The notes under the pieces were generated by a model that saw only the letters and a list, made by a program, of their open reading frames with translations, was not told the origin of the DNA and did no database searches. Shown here piece by piece: positions 54,167-63,924 of a stretch of DNA of 64,000 nt (positions within the stretch are counted from its first letter, which is position 1; every line of letters begins with the position of its first letter). Origin of the DNA: Labilibaculum filiforme (GTDB lineage: Bacteria > Bacteroidota > Bacteroidia > Bacteroidales > Marinifilaceae); contig NZ_MVDD01000008.1 of assembly GCF_002843315.1 (NCBI RefSeq), positions 163,961-227,960 of the forward strand. Reading direction: 5' to 3'. Both the position numbers and the translations under genes were made by a program.

Positions 54167-56533
54167 TTACTCGTACCTCAAACTCTCTACCGGATTTCGA
54201 GTCGCCGCTCTCCACGACTGAAACGAAACGGTAAGCAGAGCAATTCCCAGGGCGATGATTCCCGCTAAAGCAAAAATCCACCAGCTGAGTTCTGTTTTGT
54301 AGGCAAAGTTTTCGAGCCATTTGTGCATGGCATACCAGGCAATGGGGCAGGCGATTACAAAGGCGATTAACGTCCATTTTAATATATCCAGATTTAGCAT
54401 ACTCATTATCTCAATAGTTTTGGCGCCGTTAACTTTGCGGATTCCTATTTCTTTGGTTCGGTTTTCAATAACAAAAAAGCTTAGACCTATCAGTCCTAAA
54501 CAGGATAGAAAGAGAGAAATTAGAGCGGCATAGCTCACAATTTTTTGAAACAGCTTTTCTTTTCGATAAAGCTGTTCCCAGGAATCATCAAGAAAATGGT
54601 ATTCAAAAGGGAAATTCGGTGAAAACTCGTTCCACGTTTTTTTAATTAATTGAATGGTTTGTTCCAAAATCTTCGGCGTATTGGCGGTTGTTTTCAGGTA
54701 AATTACTTCATCGCTTTTTCCTGAGCAGGTAAATACAGCTTCGCGAATGGGGGAATGCATCGATTCAAAGTTAAAATCATTCACCTCACCTATTATGGTT
54801 CCAGAAGAGGGGTCTTCATCAAGGAGCATTCGTGCATCAGAAAGTTGTTTGATGTCGAAATTGCGAATAGCTGTTTCGTTGAGAATAAAGTCCCACTTTG
54901 CTTTTGAGTGTTCTGTAAAATTTGTGCCCTGTTTTAATTGGATGTTAAAGAAATTGAAAAAATTAGAGCTGACTCTAAACTTGGCAAAACGGATTGTTTC
55001 TTCCTTTCCTCTGTTTATAAAAGATAAACCCCAATTTTCAGAAATTTTTAGGATTGGTTCGCTCGAAAAGGTAAGGTCTTCTATTCCCGGTGTTTGCAGT
55101 AGTTGGTTTTTAAAAGCCTGCGTGTTGTTTTCCAGATCAGTGTTGGTACTTGCGTAGAGAATATGTTCCTTTTCAAACCCAGGATTATTGTTGAAGAGAA
55201 GTTTGTTTTGGTGGTTGATTACAAGCAAACAAGTTATTAAAATGATTGAAATAAAAAACTGAAACACCAGCAAGCTATTTCTTAAGCTGTTTTTTTGTTT
55301 TTTATCAACATGCCTGTTAATAAGTGCACTTGTTGTTTGCCTGCTAAAAATCAATCCGGGAAATAAACCTGTTATTGCCAGTGTAAATAGCATGATGAAA
55401 AACAACATACATAGATTCCAACCGGAAAATATTTCGATTAAGGCAAAAGCAGAATGAGTTAACTGGTTAAATCCGCTTAATAGAAGCCATACGAAGCCGA
55501 TTACCAGTACTAGAACAATAAGAAGGGTTATTGCTGATTCGTATGTAAACAGAGCCAAAATATGTCGTTTATTACTGCCCATGGTTTTAATAATAGCAAC
55601 ATTCTTATATCTTTTTCCGCGTTGAGCAGTCACCAAATTAATGTAATTAACACAGGCAAGAAATAGAATTAGAAAACCAATGATTTGGATGATGGCCAGA
55701 GTAAATTTATTTCCATGTTTTAATTTGCCGTGCTTTGGAAAGTTAAAATAGATTTGAGAAAATGGAAATATGGAAAACTGAATAAGATCTTTGTATCCGT
55801 CAGGTATATTTTCTTGGGACATATTCATAATCTTCTCCTGCAGAAGTTCTGGATTGACATTTTCCTTGGTCTTGAGGAAGGAGATGAAATTTTGATTTCC
55901 CCATCCCTGATTTTTATACCAATCAATTTTATAATTGGTTAATGTAGAAAGAACAGCCTTAAAATCCCATGACGAATTCTGAGGTAGATCTTCGATAACA
56001 GCTGTTACTTCTACTAATTCATTTTGTAAATGAGTGGTATTGTATAGTAAACTTTTCCCAATAGGGTTTGTATCACCAAAAATATTTTTGGCCAACGATT
56101 TTGTCAATACCAATTGATTTGGTTTGTTCAAAGAATTAGATGGGTTTCCATAAACTGATGGCAGCTGAAAAACCTTAAAAAAAGAAGAATCGGCTATCAA
56201 AAGTTTTTCAATCTTAAAACTGACATCATTATTTTTTACAAATACCTGAGGAGCCTGCTCGTATTGACAGTTTGTTATAGATTCGATCTCTGGTATTTCT
56301 TTTTTTACCAACTGACTCATTTGTTGTGCTACTCCTGGCTGATCATTTCGAAGAAGGGAAAATACCTGTTCGTGCTGAGGAAGAAAATGATCAGTTGATA
56401 ATTCTTTTTGTGCAAAAGAGAATATTAACAATCCGATGGTTATTCCTACAGAAAGGCCCAAAATATTAATCAGCAACACTACTTTGTTACTTAATAGGTT
56501 TCTGATAGCAAGTTTAAGATTGTATAGAAGCAT
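54167..56533 (-). CDS. FtsX/MacB-type ABC permease
   Basis: 788 residues. N-terminus NLKLAIRNLLSNKVVLLINILGLSVGITIGLLIFSF is a typical FtsX first helix. Membrane blocks at about 285-410 and 430, then three C-terminal helices. C-terminal motif RTKEIGIRKVNGAKTIEIMSMLNLDILKW differs from its neighbours, but from WTLIAFVIACPIAWYAMHKWLENF to the end it equals the shared tail. Thus the shared DNA tail is shorter here, about 200 bp. Confidence 0.88.
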   Translation of the reverse strand: MLLYNLKLAIRNLLSNKVVLLINILGLSVGITIGLLIFSFAQKELSTDHFLPQHEQVFSLLRNDQPGVAQQMSQLVKKEIPEIESITNCQYEQAPQVFVKNNDVSFKIEKLLIADSSFFKVFQLPSVYGNPSNSLNKPNQLVLTKSLAKNIFGDTNPIGKSLLYNTTHLQNELVEVTAVIEDLPQNSSWDFKAVLSTLTNYKIDWYKNQGWGNQNFISFLKTKENVNPELLQEKIMNMSQENIPDGYKDLIQFSIFPFSQIYFNFPKHGKLKHGNKFTLAIIQIIGFLILFLACVNYINLVTAQRGKRYKNVAIIKTMGSNKRHILALFTYESAITLLIVLVLVIGFVWLLLSGFNQLTHSAFALIEIFSGWNLCMLFFIMLFTLAITGLFPGLIFSRQTTSALINRHVDKKQKNSLRNSLLVFQFFISIILITCLLVINHQNKLLFNNNPGFEKEHILYASTNTDLENNTQAFKNQLLQTPGIEDLTFSSEPILKISENWGLSFINRGKEETIRFAKFRVSSNFFNFFNIQLKQGTNFTEHSKAKWDFILNETAIRNFDIKQLSDARMLLDEDPSSGTIIGEVNDFNFESMHSPIREAVFTCSGKSDEVIYLKTTANTPKILEQTIQLIKKTWNEFSPNFPFEYHFLDDSWEQLYRKEKLFQKIVSYAALISLFLSCLGLIGLSFFVIENRTKEIGIRKVNGAKTIEIMSMLNLDILKWTLIAFVIACPIAWYAMHKWLENFAYKTELSWWIFALAGIIALGIALLTVSFQSWRAATRNPVESLRYE

Positions 56534-56604
56534 TGTTTATATTCTTAAGAATGTTTTAATAGTCAATTATGGGTTAAACACAGATTAACTTGAAATCAAA
56601 TTCA

Positions 56605-58965
56605 TTACTCATACCTCAAACTCTCCACCGGATTTCTTGTAGCCGCCCGCCACGACTGAAACGAAACGGTAAGCATAGCAATTCCCATTGCGATGATTCC
56701 TGCTAAGGCAAAAATCCACCAGCTGAGTTCTGTTTTGTAGGCAAAATTTTCGAGCCATTTGTGCATGGCATACCAGGCAATTGGGCAAGCAATCACAAAG
56801 GCGATTGCTACCCATTTTAAAAAATCTTTATTTAGCATTGCAATTACCTCGTAGGTTTTGGCGCCGTTTACTTTTCGGATTCCTATTTCTTTGGTGCGTT
56901 GAATAATCGTATTAAGCACCATGCCAAATAAACCCATAACTGATAAGACTATAGCCAAAAATGAAAATGCAGTAATTAGTTTAACCTGTTGCTGTTCTTT
57001 TTTATAGAATTGATTGATTTGATCGGTTAGTGTATAAATATTTACAATTACGTCTGGAGATAACTTTTTGAAATAGCTGTTGATTTTTTTCTGGATTTCT
57101 TTGTTGTTAACTCCATTGGTTTTTATGACAAGCAAATTCATGTTTTGCGGTTTTTGCTGAAGAATAGCCATTGGCTGAATCTGAGAATGAAAAGAATGAC
57201 TGTTGAAATCTTTAACAATTCCACGAATTTTAAATCCATTAAATGATTCACCAACTTTTAAATTGTATTGCTTTGCTGCAGATTCGTTAATTATAATATT
57301 GCTTTTACGATAATCATTAAAATCCTGTCCATCAATAAATTCAACCTTGAGAAGGTTTAACATTCCTTTGCCTGTAAATAAGCCATCAAATACGACTTCA
57401 TTATTTTCATACATAAAGCCAATTGTTGAACCTACATTTGTTGGAGGAATTGAAGATGAGCCGGCTGTAGCTATAACCCCAGGTATTTTTTCAATTTCAT
57501 TTGAGATTGACTGGTGTTGCTTGCTTATTTCACGAGAGTTAAGATCACAAATAATTACATTTTCAGTTTCAATATTCTTGGAACTTGTCTGAGCATAATG
57601 CAATTGTTTCTTTATTGTTAGAATGCCAGTAACCAAAATAATAAAGATTGCAAAATGTATACTTAGAACAGAATTCGTCCAGCCTTTCTTTTTCGATGAG
57701 TTCAATTTTATTCCCTTAATCAAATCAACTGAAGATCGTTTTGTAATAGTTAAGCCGATTATAATCCCCGAAATTGTCCCTGTTACAATCACAACTAGAA
57801 ATAAGACCAGCCATGATTGCCATATCATAAAAACCTCTAAACCTAAAGTGCGTTCAAGCGTTTTGTTTATGAAAGGAAATCCGATTAGAACAACCAATGA
57901 CGCGGGAAGCAAACTAATGACTGAAAGTATATTTGATTCCAATAAAACTTGTTTTAGAATGGATTTAGTTGAGGCACCCATGGCTTTTTGAACCCCAAAA
58001 TCTTTTAGGCGGTTCTCTATTTTTGCTTTCGTCAGAAACACATAGTTCACAACAGCAATCATTAGAATAAATAAGGAAATGATAAGTAGGTATTTCAATT
58101 GTTCTGAATTTCCGGTTCGGCTTTCGATTCTTTCATTCAAACCTGTTGACTGCAAATAGATATCAGTGACAGGTTGTAATGCATAATCCTGATTTTTTCT
58201 CGCTTCATTAATAGTTCTGTTCTTATAAGCCTGTATCTGTAGCAAGATATTTTTTGGGTCTGCTTTTTTATTTAAAAGAAGGTAGGTTTCATTTATAAAA
58301 TGATTCCAATCTTCAAAATCTTCAGATGTACGTCTAAAATCCTCAAAATATCGATATCTCCGCTCAAGGAATTCTTTCATTAAGTCTAAATGACCAATGA
58401 AATTGGGATATAATCTGGAATTTTGAGGGAAGTCTTCATAAACACCGCAAATTGTTAAGGGTAAAAATTGATTGTTGATTTTTATCTGAAGTATTTCATT
58501 AATAGGATTTTTATTGTCAAAATACTTATCGGAAGTCGAAGCAGAGATGCATATTTCTTTTTCAGACTGGGAGGCATTTCCTTGAATAATCCTAATCCCC
58601 AGACAAGTGTAGATCGAAGTGTCAGCACATGCAAATCGTTTATCTTTCACTAAGTCATTCTTAGAATTCTTTAATTCTACATCCGAATCTTGGGAATACC
58701 TAAAATAATTGTCAATAAGAGGAATTTCTTCTTTTATTGTACTGCCCAAGGGATAAGGAGTTGTATTTTCAGAACCTTGCGAAATCCGATATAAATTTTC
58801 TTTATTGGGAATAAAACTATCAAAAGAGTTTTCATGAATATAAAGTAAGCTCAACAAAAACACACAGCCCAAACCAATACCCAATCCAAGTATACTAATC
58901 AACGATTGGGTTTTGTTTTTAATAATGCTTCTAAAAGAAATTTTCACACTATGCGGAATATTCAT
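56605..58965 (-). CDS. FtsX/MacB-type ABC permease
   Basis: 786 residues with the same topology. First helix SLISILGLGIGLGCVFLLSLLYI. Its 3' end (56605-56895) is nearly the same, at DNA level, as that of the frameshifted permease at 45359-45650, including the KTYEVIAMLNKDFLKW version of the motif and only about seven differences in 290 bp. The bodies of the two proteins are not close. Gene order and 71-bp spacing fit one operon. Confidence 0.88.
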   Translation of the reverse strand: MNIPHSVKISFRSIIKNKTQSLISILGLGIGLGCVFLLSLLYIHENSFDSFIPNKENLYRISQGSENTTPYPLGSTIKEEIPLIDNYFRYSQDSDVELKNSKNDLVKDKRFACADTSIYTCLGIRIIQGNASQSEKEICISASTSDKYFDNKNPINEILQIKINNQFLPLTICGVYEDFPQNSRLYPNFIGHLDLMKEFLERRYRYFEDFRRTSEDFEDWNHFINETYLLLNKKADPKNILLQIQAYKNRTINEARKNQDYALQPVTDIYLQSTGLNERIESRTGNSEQLKYLLIISLFILMIAVVNYVFLTKAKIENRLKDFGVQKAMGASTKSILKQVLLESNILSVISLLPASLVVLIGFPFINKTLERTLGLEVFMIWQSWLVLFLVVIVTGTISGIIIGLTITKRSSVDLIKGIKLNSSKKKGWTNSVLSIHFAIFIILVTGILTIKKQLHYAQTSSKNIETENVIICDLNSREISKQHQSISNEIEKIPGVIATAGSSSIPPTNVGSTIGFMYENNEVVFDGLFTGKGMLNLLKVEFIDGQDFNDYRKSNIIINESAAKQYNLKVGESFNGFKIRGIVKDFNSHSFHSQIQPMAILQQKPQNMNLLVIKTNGVNNKEIQKKINSYFKKLSPDVIVNIYTLTDQINQFYKKEQQQVKLITAFSFLAIVLSVMGLFGMVLNTIIQRTKEIGIRKVNGAKTYEVIAMLNKDFLKWVAIAFVIACPIAWYAMHKWLENFAYKTELSWWIFALAGIIAMGIAMLTVSFQSWRAATRNPVESLRYE

Positions 58966-59007
58966 TTATATACTATTTTTTAATCATTAATAATCTTCAA
59001 AAATTGA

Positions 59008-61320
59008 TTACTCATACCTCAAACTCTCCACCGGATTTCTTGTAGCCGCTCTCCACGATTGAAACGAAACGGTAAGCAGAGCAATTCCCAGGGCAATGAT
59101 TCCCGATAAAGCAAAAATCCACCAGCTGAGTTCTGTTTTGTAGGCAAAATTTTCGAGCCATTTGCTCATGGCATAGTAAGCAATTGGGCAGGCGATAATA
59201 AATGCGATGGTTACCCATTTTGCAAACTCTTTGTTTAGCATTTTGATGATCTCGTAGGTTTTGGCGCCGTTTACTTTTCGGATTCCGATTTCTTTGGTTC
59301 TGTAACGTGTTGTTTTGTAGGAATTGGCAAACAAACTTATCATTGATAAAAGGATACTGATAATACAACAAGCTCCTAATAGCTTTACATAGTTGTTGTT
59401 TTCACGATGATACCACTCAAAACGATCTCCAATGGATTCGATATTTAGAGGGTAATCAGGTATGAATTTATTCCAAGCTTGAAAAATAGCCTCTTGTGTT
59501 TGCGCTTGTCTTTCATCAATTGGTTTTACAAGTAAATGAAATCCCGTATTCTTATACTTAATCATGGCAGGTTGCACAACTGATTTTAAGCTGGAATAAT
59601 GAAAATCTTTTACGATACCTATCACTATTTGATCCTTAACTCCTCCAGGGATACTCCTCCCAATCAAATTGATTTCTGGAAACCTATCAGCCAATGATTC
59701 ATTTATTAAACACTTCTTTTTATCTGCTACCGGATTGCCAGAAAAGGCTGTTCCTCTCGACAATTTGATGCCTAAAGTATTAATATATCGGTCATCACCT
59801 TCGAATATAGCAGGCGTATATTTATGCTGTATTCCATTTTTTTGATATTCTAGAAAAACAATATAATGTTCTAACACAGGTGACGCAGTTGCAATAGATA
59901 CATCATTAATAAATGGATTCTTTTTTAATTCATCTCTAAGGATAGAAACTTGTTTAGCATATTGAACCGGAAGTCTAACTTCTATAACGGATTTGTCGAG
60001 GCCAATTGGCTTATCTGATATAAAATGAATTTGCTTAAGAATAAAAAAAGAACAAATGATAAGAATCACTGTCGTTGCTAATTGTAGAATACTAAAAATA
60101 GGTAAGTTAATACGTTTGCTCTTAATCGTCTTTTCTAAACCTGTAAAATTAGATTTAAGCTTGGATTGTATTCTATAGAATGTAAAAAGTAGTGTGATAA
60201 TAAACAGAAGTATACATACACTAGATAGAAGAAGAATTTGATCCATTTGGAAAAGAAGCTCCCGTGTGATATGTGTTTTAACTAATTTATTAAAAAATGG
60301 TGCTATCCACATCATTAAAAACAAACTCCCTAAAAAAGAAACACCAATAAGAAAAGATGCTTCGGACATAAAAACCTGAAGTAAACGAAACTTAGAACCA
60401 CCATTAATTCGACGTATGGTAAATTCCTTAGACCTCTCTATCAGCTTGTTTCTGCTTAAACCGAAATAATTAAAAGATGCAATTACAAAAATTAAAAAGG
60501 CAACTACAAAAGCAATCCAAAGTTCACCTTTGTTCCGACTTTGCCAAATTCCCGACTTCTCTGTCGTATCAAAATAAGTATCTCGAAAAGGCTTCAAATA
60601 GTGTGTTCCAGGAGTATCCGCATAAATAATAGGAATAAACGCTTGATTTGCTTTAAAAATTTTCTCAACTTCACTTACACTAGCTCCTCTTTTCAAACGG
60701 ACACAACAATAAGTATCCATTTCTTCTTTTCCTAAAGCACGAACAATATCAAAATTAAATTGCGTATTTTGGATAGGCTTTTTAAAGACACCTGTAACAA
60801 TCATGTCTTCTTTATTCCCATCTTTTAAAAAACAAATACTCTGACCAATAGCATCATTGTAACCAAAATATTTTTGAGCCAAAACATCTGATATAACCAG
60901 ACTATTAGGAGTTTTCAAAACTGTTTTACGATTGTTTGCCAGAAGTTCAAAAGAAAAAAAACTGAAAAAATTTTCAGAACTAGCCATGATTCTTGGTTTG
61001 TCAAAATAAACGTCATTATTTACAATAAGTTTACTAGAGCCTGAAGTACTAATCCGACAAAAATCTACAATCTCAGTAAAATTATCTTTCATGTATTCAG
61101 CAGAACCAAAACGACATTGATAAATTTTACCTTCTCCAAAAGGATGATCGGCTTGTAAAGTATAAATCTGCTTACTATCAGCATGAAAAGAATCGGTATT
61201 CAACTCATAATTAATAAACAAAGCAATTAAATTGATACAAGCTAAGCCTGTAATCAAACTGATAAAAATAACACCACTGCTCAATTTATCCCTTAAAATA
61301 CTTCTTAAAATAGTCTTCAT
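59008..61320 (-). CDS. FtsX/MacB-type ABC permease
   Basis: 770 residues. First in order among the permeases after the ATPase. The first helix is SSGVIFISLITGLACINLIALFI. Central helices at about 275-380 and 410, and three at the C-terminus. The tail has the KTYEIIKMLNKEFAKW version shared with the permease at 49348-51696. SKWLENF replaces HKWLENF in the shared tail. It directly follows the decayed permease tail at 61392-61523. Confidence 0.88.
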   Translation of the reverse strand: MKTILRSILRDKLSSGVIFISLITGLACINLIALFINYELNTDSFHADSKQIYTLQADHPFGEGKIYQCRFGSAEYMKDNFTEIVDFCRISTSGSSKLIVNNDVYFDKPRIMASSENFFSFFSFELLANNRKTVLKTPNSLVISDVLAQKYFGYNDAIGQSICFLKDGNKEDMIVTGVFKKPIQNTQFNFDIVRALGKEEMDTYCCVRLKRGASVSEVEKIFKANQAFIPIIYADTPGTHYLKPFRDTYFDTTEKSGIWQSRNKGELWIAFVVAFLIFVIASFNYFGLSRNKLIERSKEFTIRRINGGSKFRLLQVFMSEASFLIGVSFLGSLFLMMWIAPFFNKLVKTHITRELLFQMDQILLLSSVCILLFIITLLFTFYRIQSKLKSNFTGLEKTIKSKRINLPIFSILQLATTVILIICSFFILKQIHFISDKPIGLDKSVIEVRLPVQYAKQVSILRDELKKNPFINDVSIATASPVLEHYIVFLEYQKNGIQHKYTPAIFEGDDRYINTLGIKLSRGTAFSGNPVADKKKCLINESLADRFPEINLIGRSIPGGVKDQIVIGIVKDFHYSSLKSVVQPAMIKYKNTGFHLLVKPIDERQAQTQEAIFQAWNKFIPDYPLNIESIGDRFEWYHRENNNYVKLLGACCIISILLSMISLFANSYKTTRYRTKEIGIRKVNGAKTYEIIKMLNKEFAKWVTIAFIIACPIAYYAMSKWLENFAYKTELSWWIFALSGIIALGIALLTVSFQSWRAATRNPVESLRYE

Positions 61321-61391
61321 ATCTAGATTAATCTTATGGTATTATTCTATATGATTTCTGTTCTATTGTAATAAACAATTGACTAACGAAT

Positions 61392-61523
61392 TTACTCATA
61401 CCTCAAACTCTCCATCGGATTCCTAGTCGCCGCTCTCCAAGCTTGAAACGAAAGAGTAAGCAGAGCAATTCCCATGGCAAAAATCTACCAGCTCAATTCT
61501 GTTTTGGATGTGAAATTCAGAAA
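61392..61523 (-). pseudogene. Remnant of a permease C-terminus
   Basis: Forty-four codons in frame with, and directly after, the ATPase stop codon. They read FLNFTSKTELSW, a TAG, IFAMGIALLTLSFQAWR and AATRNPMESLRYE with stop at 61392-61394. Compared with intact permeases the TGG codon of ELSWW is TAG and six codons (LAGIIA) are deleted. It is a dead tail of a permease that once followed or was fused by deletion to the ATPase gene. Confidence 0.85.
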
Positions 61524-62216
61524 CTACAAGTTACGTTCCTCCACCAAACTCTCCTCCATAACCACTCTTCCATCAAACAGATTGATGATTCGGTGCGCAT
61601 AGCCCGCATCTTGAATGGAGTGAGTTACCATGATGATGGTGGTTCCTTCGCGGTTTAGTTCGGTAAGCAATTCCATCACTTCCTGTCCGTTTTTGGAGTC
61701 GAGATTCCCTGTTGGCTCATCGGCAAGAATTAATCCTGGGTTAGAAACCACAGCCCGGGCAATGGCTACACGCTGTTGCTGTCCGCCCGAAAGTTGTTGA
61801 GGATAGTGTTTTGCACGGTGACTCATGTTCATGCGTTCCAGCACTTTATTCACCATTTCTTTTCGGGTTTTATTGCTGATGCGCTGATATACCAATGGCA
61901 TTTCCACGTTCTCAAAAACATTCAGTTCATCAATCAGATTAAAACTTTGAAAAACAAAACCGATGTTTCCTTTTCGCAGATCGGTGCGCTGACCTTCTTT
62001 TAAGCCTGCAACTTCGGTACTCCCAAAAGTGTATTGTCCTTCCGAAGGATTATCGAGCAAGCCTAAAATATTCATTAGGGTAGATTTACCACAACCCGAT
62101 GGCCCCATAATGGCCACAAATTCACCTTTATTAATTTTCAGATTTACATTATTCAAAGCCAAGGTTTCAATCTCATCGGTTCTGAATATTTTGCTTAGGT
62201 TTTCGGTCTTAATCAT
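61524..62216 (-). CDS. ABC transporter ATP-binding protein (LolD/MacB type)
   Basis: 230 residues. Walker [10 protein letters not shown] (about 39), Q-loop [21 protein letters not shown], signature [14 protein letters not shown], Walker [14 protein letters not shown], and H-loop MVTHS. This is the class that powers MacB, LolCDE and FtsX type permeases. It is the sole ATPase of the operon, so it would have to serve several permeases. It lies 115 bp after the HlyD-like gene. Confidence 0.93.
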   Translation of the reverse strand: MIKTENLSKIFRTDEIETLALNNVNLKINKGEFVAIMGPSGCGKSTLMNILGLLDNPSEGQYTFGSTEVAGLKEGQRTDLRKGNIGFVFQSFNLIDELNVFENVEMPLVYQRISNKTRKEMVNKVLERMNMSHRAKHYPQQLSGGQQQRVAIARAVVSNPGLILADEPTGNLDSKNGQEVMELLTELNREGTTIIMVTHSIQDAGYAHRIINLFDGRVVMEESLVEERNL

Positions 62217-62331
62217 ATCTATTTAATTTTTGAATCATTAATTATTGCTCCTTTATGTGTTCTGAATTTGGGATAGGGGTAAATTACGAATTTCTAGTTA
62301 TTATGTTGTTTTACTATCCGTAGGTTTATGC

Positions 62332-63585
62332 TTATTTAAAATCAATCCGCTCATTGTCTCCAAAGGCATCGTAGCTCGAAGTAATTACTTTATCGCCAGC
62401 TTGCAATCCCTCCAACACTTCAAAATATTGAGAATTCTGTCTGCCAATTTTAATGTTTCGTTTGGTGGCAAAACGCCCCGATTCATCCAAAATAAACACC
62501 CATTGTCCGCCGGTGCTTTGAAAGAATCCTCCACGGGCCAGCAGAGTCGCTTCAACAGCTTGTCCCAATTCCAGTTTTATGTGATAGGTTTGTCCGGTGC
62601 GTAAATTCTCCGGCGATTGCCCATCAAAAATCAGATCCACCTTAAAACGGCCATCGCGAACCTCGGGATATACCTTTTTAGTCTTCAGAATAAATTCCTG
62701 ATCGTTTCGTAGTAGAGAAGCACTTAAATCGCGACGAACACGGTCAATATAATGCTCGTCGACTTCGGCAAGCACCTTAAAATTGTTCAAAATATGAAGC
62801 TGACCAATTCTCTCGCCTCGATTAATCGATTGACCGATTTCAATATCCAAACTTCCCAACTGACCATCGGCCGGAGCTTTAATATTTAAATTCTCGAGTC
62901 GTTCGCGAACCATTTCAAGGTTTTGTTTCATATTATTCAAACTGCTATTCATTTGTATTTTTTGATTTTCTCGAAAAATAGAATCTTGAATCATACGTTG
63001 ATATCGTAACTGTCGATCTTGTAATGATAAGTCGTAATCTTCCTTCGACCGCAAGTAAACTTCTTTGGCCACAAATCCTTTTTCAAAGAACAGCAAGTTC
63101 TGTTCGTACTGTCTTTTTTGTCGGATGATATCGCTGTCGATGCTAAGAATTTGTTGTTTATTGCTGATTTTCTGTTGTTCCATACTAATTAAGGTATTCC
63201 GCAACTCGTTGGCCTGATAGGCAAGTGACGATTCGGTATTGAGAATTTGTAATTTTAAATCGTTGTTAATCAAACGAAGAATTACATCCCCTTTTTTCAC
63301 CAATTCTCCTTCATCAATTAATTTCTCGGTTACTTTTCCACCTTCTTCAACATCCAGGTAAATAGTCGTTTTTGGTTCAACGGTTCCAATTATCGAAATG
63401 TAATCCTTGAATTCAGCCTGCGAAACTTCTGTTAGAGTCAGTTTCTCGAGTTCGGCCCGATAGGTAGAGGTAGAACTACTCAGCAGTAGCCAAACTAAAA
63501 AACCAAGAAAGAGGATTCCAAGTAGCATATAAATATGCTTGGTTTTGAACCCTTTCTTTGCTTCTATTTTTCGATCCATTGACAT
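62332..63585 (-). CDS. HlyD/MacA-type periplasmic adaptor
   Basis: 417 residues. One N-terminal membrane anchor (residues about 16-36), then the first half of a lipoyl/barrel-sandwich domain (TIYLDVEEGGKVTEKLIDEGELVKKGDVIL), a long coiled coil (about 110-240, rich in Gln, Leu and Glu), the second half (IKAPADGQLGSLDIEIGQSINRGERIG), a beta-barrel (SLLRNDQEFILKT ...) and a C-terminal domain ending with FEVLEGLQAGDKVITSSYDAF. It would bridge the inner-membrane transporter to a TolC-like channel not encoded here. First gene of the operon. Confidence 0.92.
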   Translation of the reverse strand: MSMDRKIEAKKGFKTKHIYMLLGILFLGFLVWLLLSSSTSTYRAELEKLTLTEVSQAEFKDYISIIGTVEPKTTIYLDVEEGGKVTEKLIDEGELVKKGDVILRLINNDLKLQILNTESSLAYQANELRNTLISMEQQKISNKQQILSIDSDIIRQKRQYEQNLLFFEKGFVAKEVYLRSKEDYDLSLQDRQLRYQRMIQDSIFRENQKIQMNSSLNNMKQNLEMVRERLENLNIKAPADGQLGSLDIEIGQSINRGERIGQLHILNNFKVLAEVDEHYIDRVRRDLSASLLRNDQEFILKTKKVYPEVRDGRFKVDLIFDGQSPENLRTGQTYHIKLELGQAVEATLLARGGFFQSTGGQWVFILDESGRFATKRNIKIGRQNSQYFEVLEGLQAGDKVITSSYDAFGDNERIDFK

Positions 63586-63924
63586 GATTTGCTTTTTCTT
63601 TAAATTGATCAGAATAATTACATCTGTTATTTACACATTGTGTATCCAATCTTATGCCAAGGCTGGTAATTAGCATGTTGTTAGGACTTTGTGTTGTGGT
63701 GGCAAAATTGAAGTGTAAAAAAAATGGACAATGCTTGTCTAATTTTTTGAAAAGCTTTCTACTTTAGATAAAAATTAGATATTGTACCATTTAAGTAATT
63801 AGAAATTAATAATGGGTAGTTAATAATTATCAAACAAGATGTATTGCAGTTAATTATAAAAAATAAAATACGACTATAGTACCCTCGTTTTGTTGGACCA
63901 AGATTTCTGTTTTCTAAGTTGAAT
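63586..63924. other. Region upstream of the transporter operon
   Basis: 339 bp without a gene. A short dyad GACAATGCTTGTC (63727-63739) overlaps a possible TTG box; CAATTTTG lies 17 bp further on the minus strand (63711-63704), two bases closer than the usual spacing, so the promoter call is weak. Confidence 0.4.

Noticed and set aside
63640..63665. Sigma-54-like box (TTGGCATAAGATTGGAT on the minus strand) before the adaptor gene
   Set aside because: The spacing between the two parts is one base short and the -12 GC is GG, so it does not meet the consensus.
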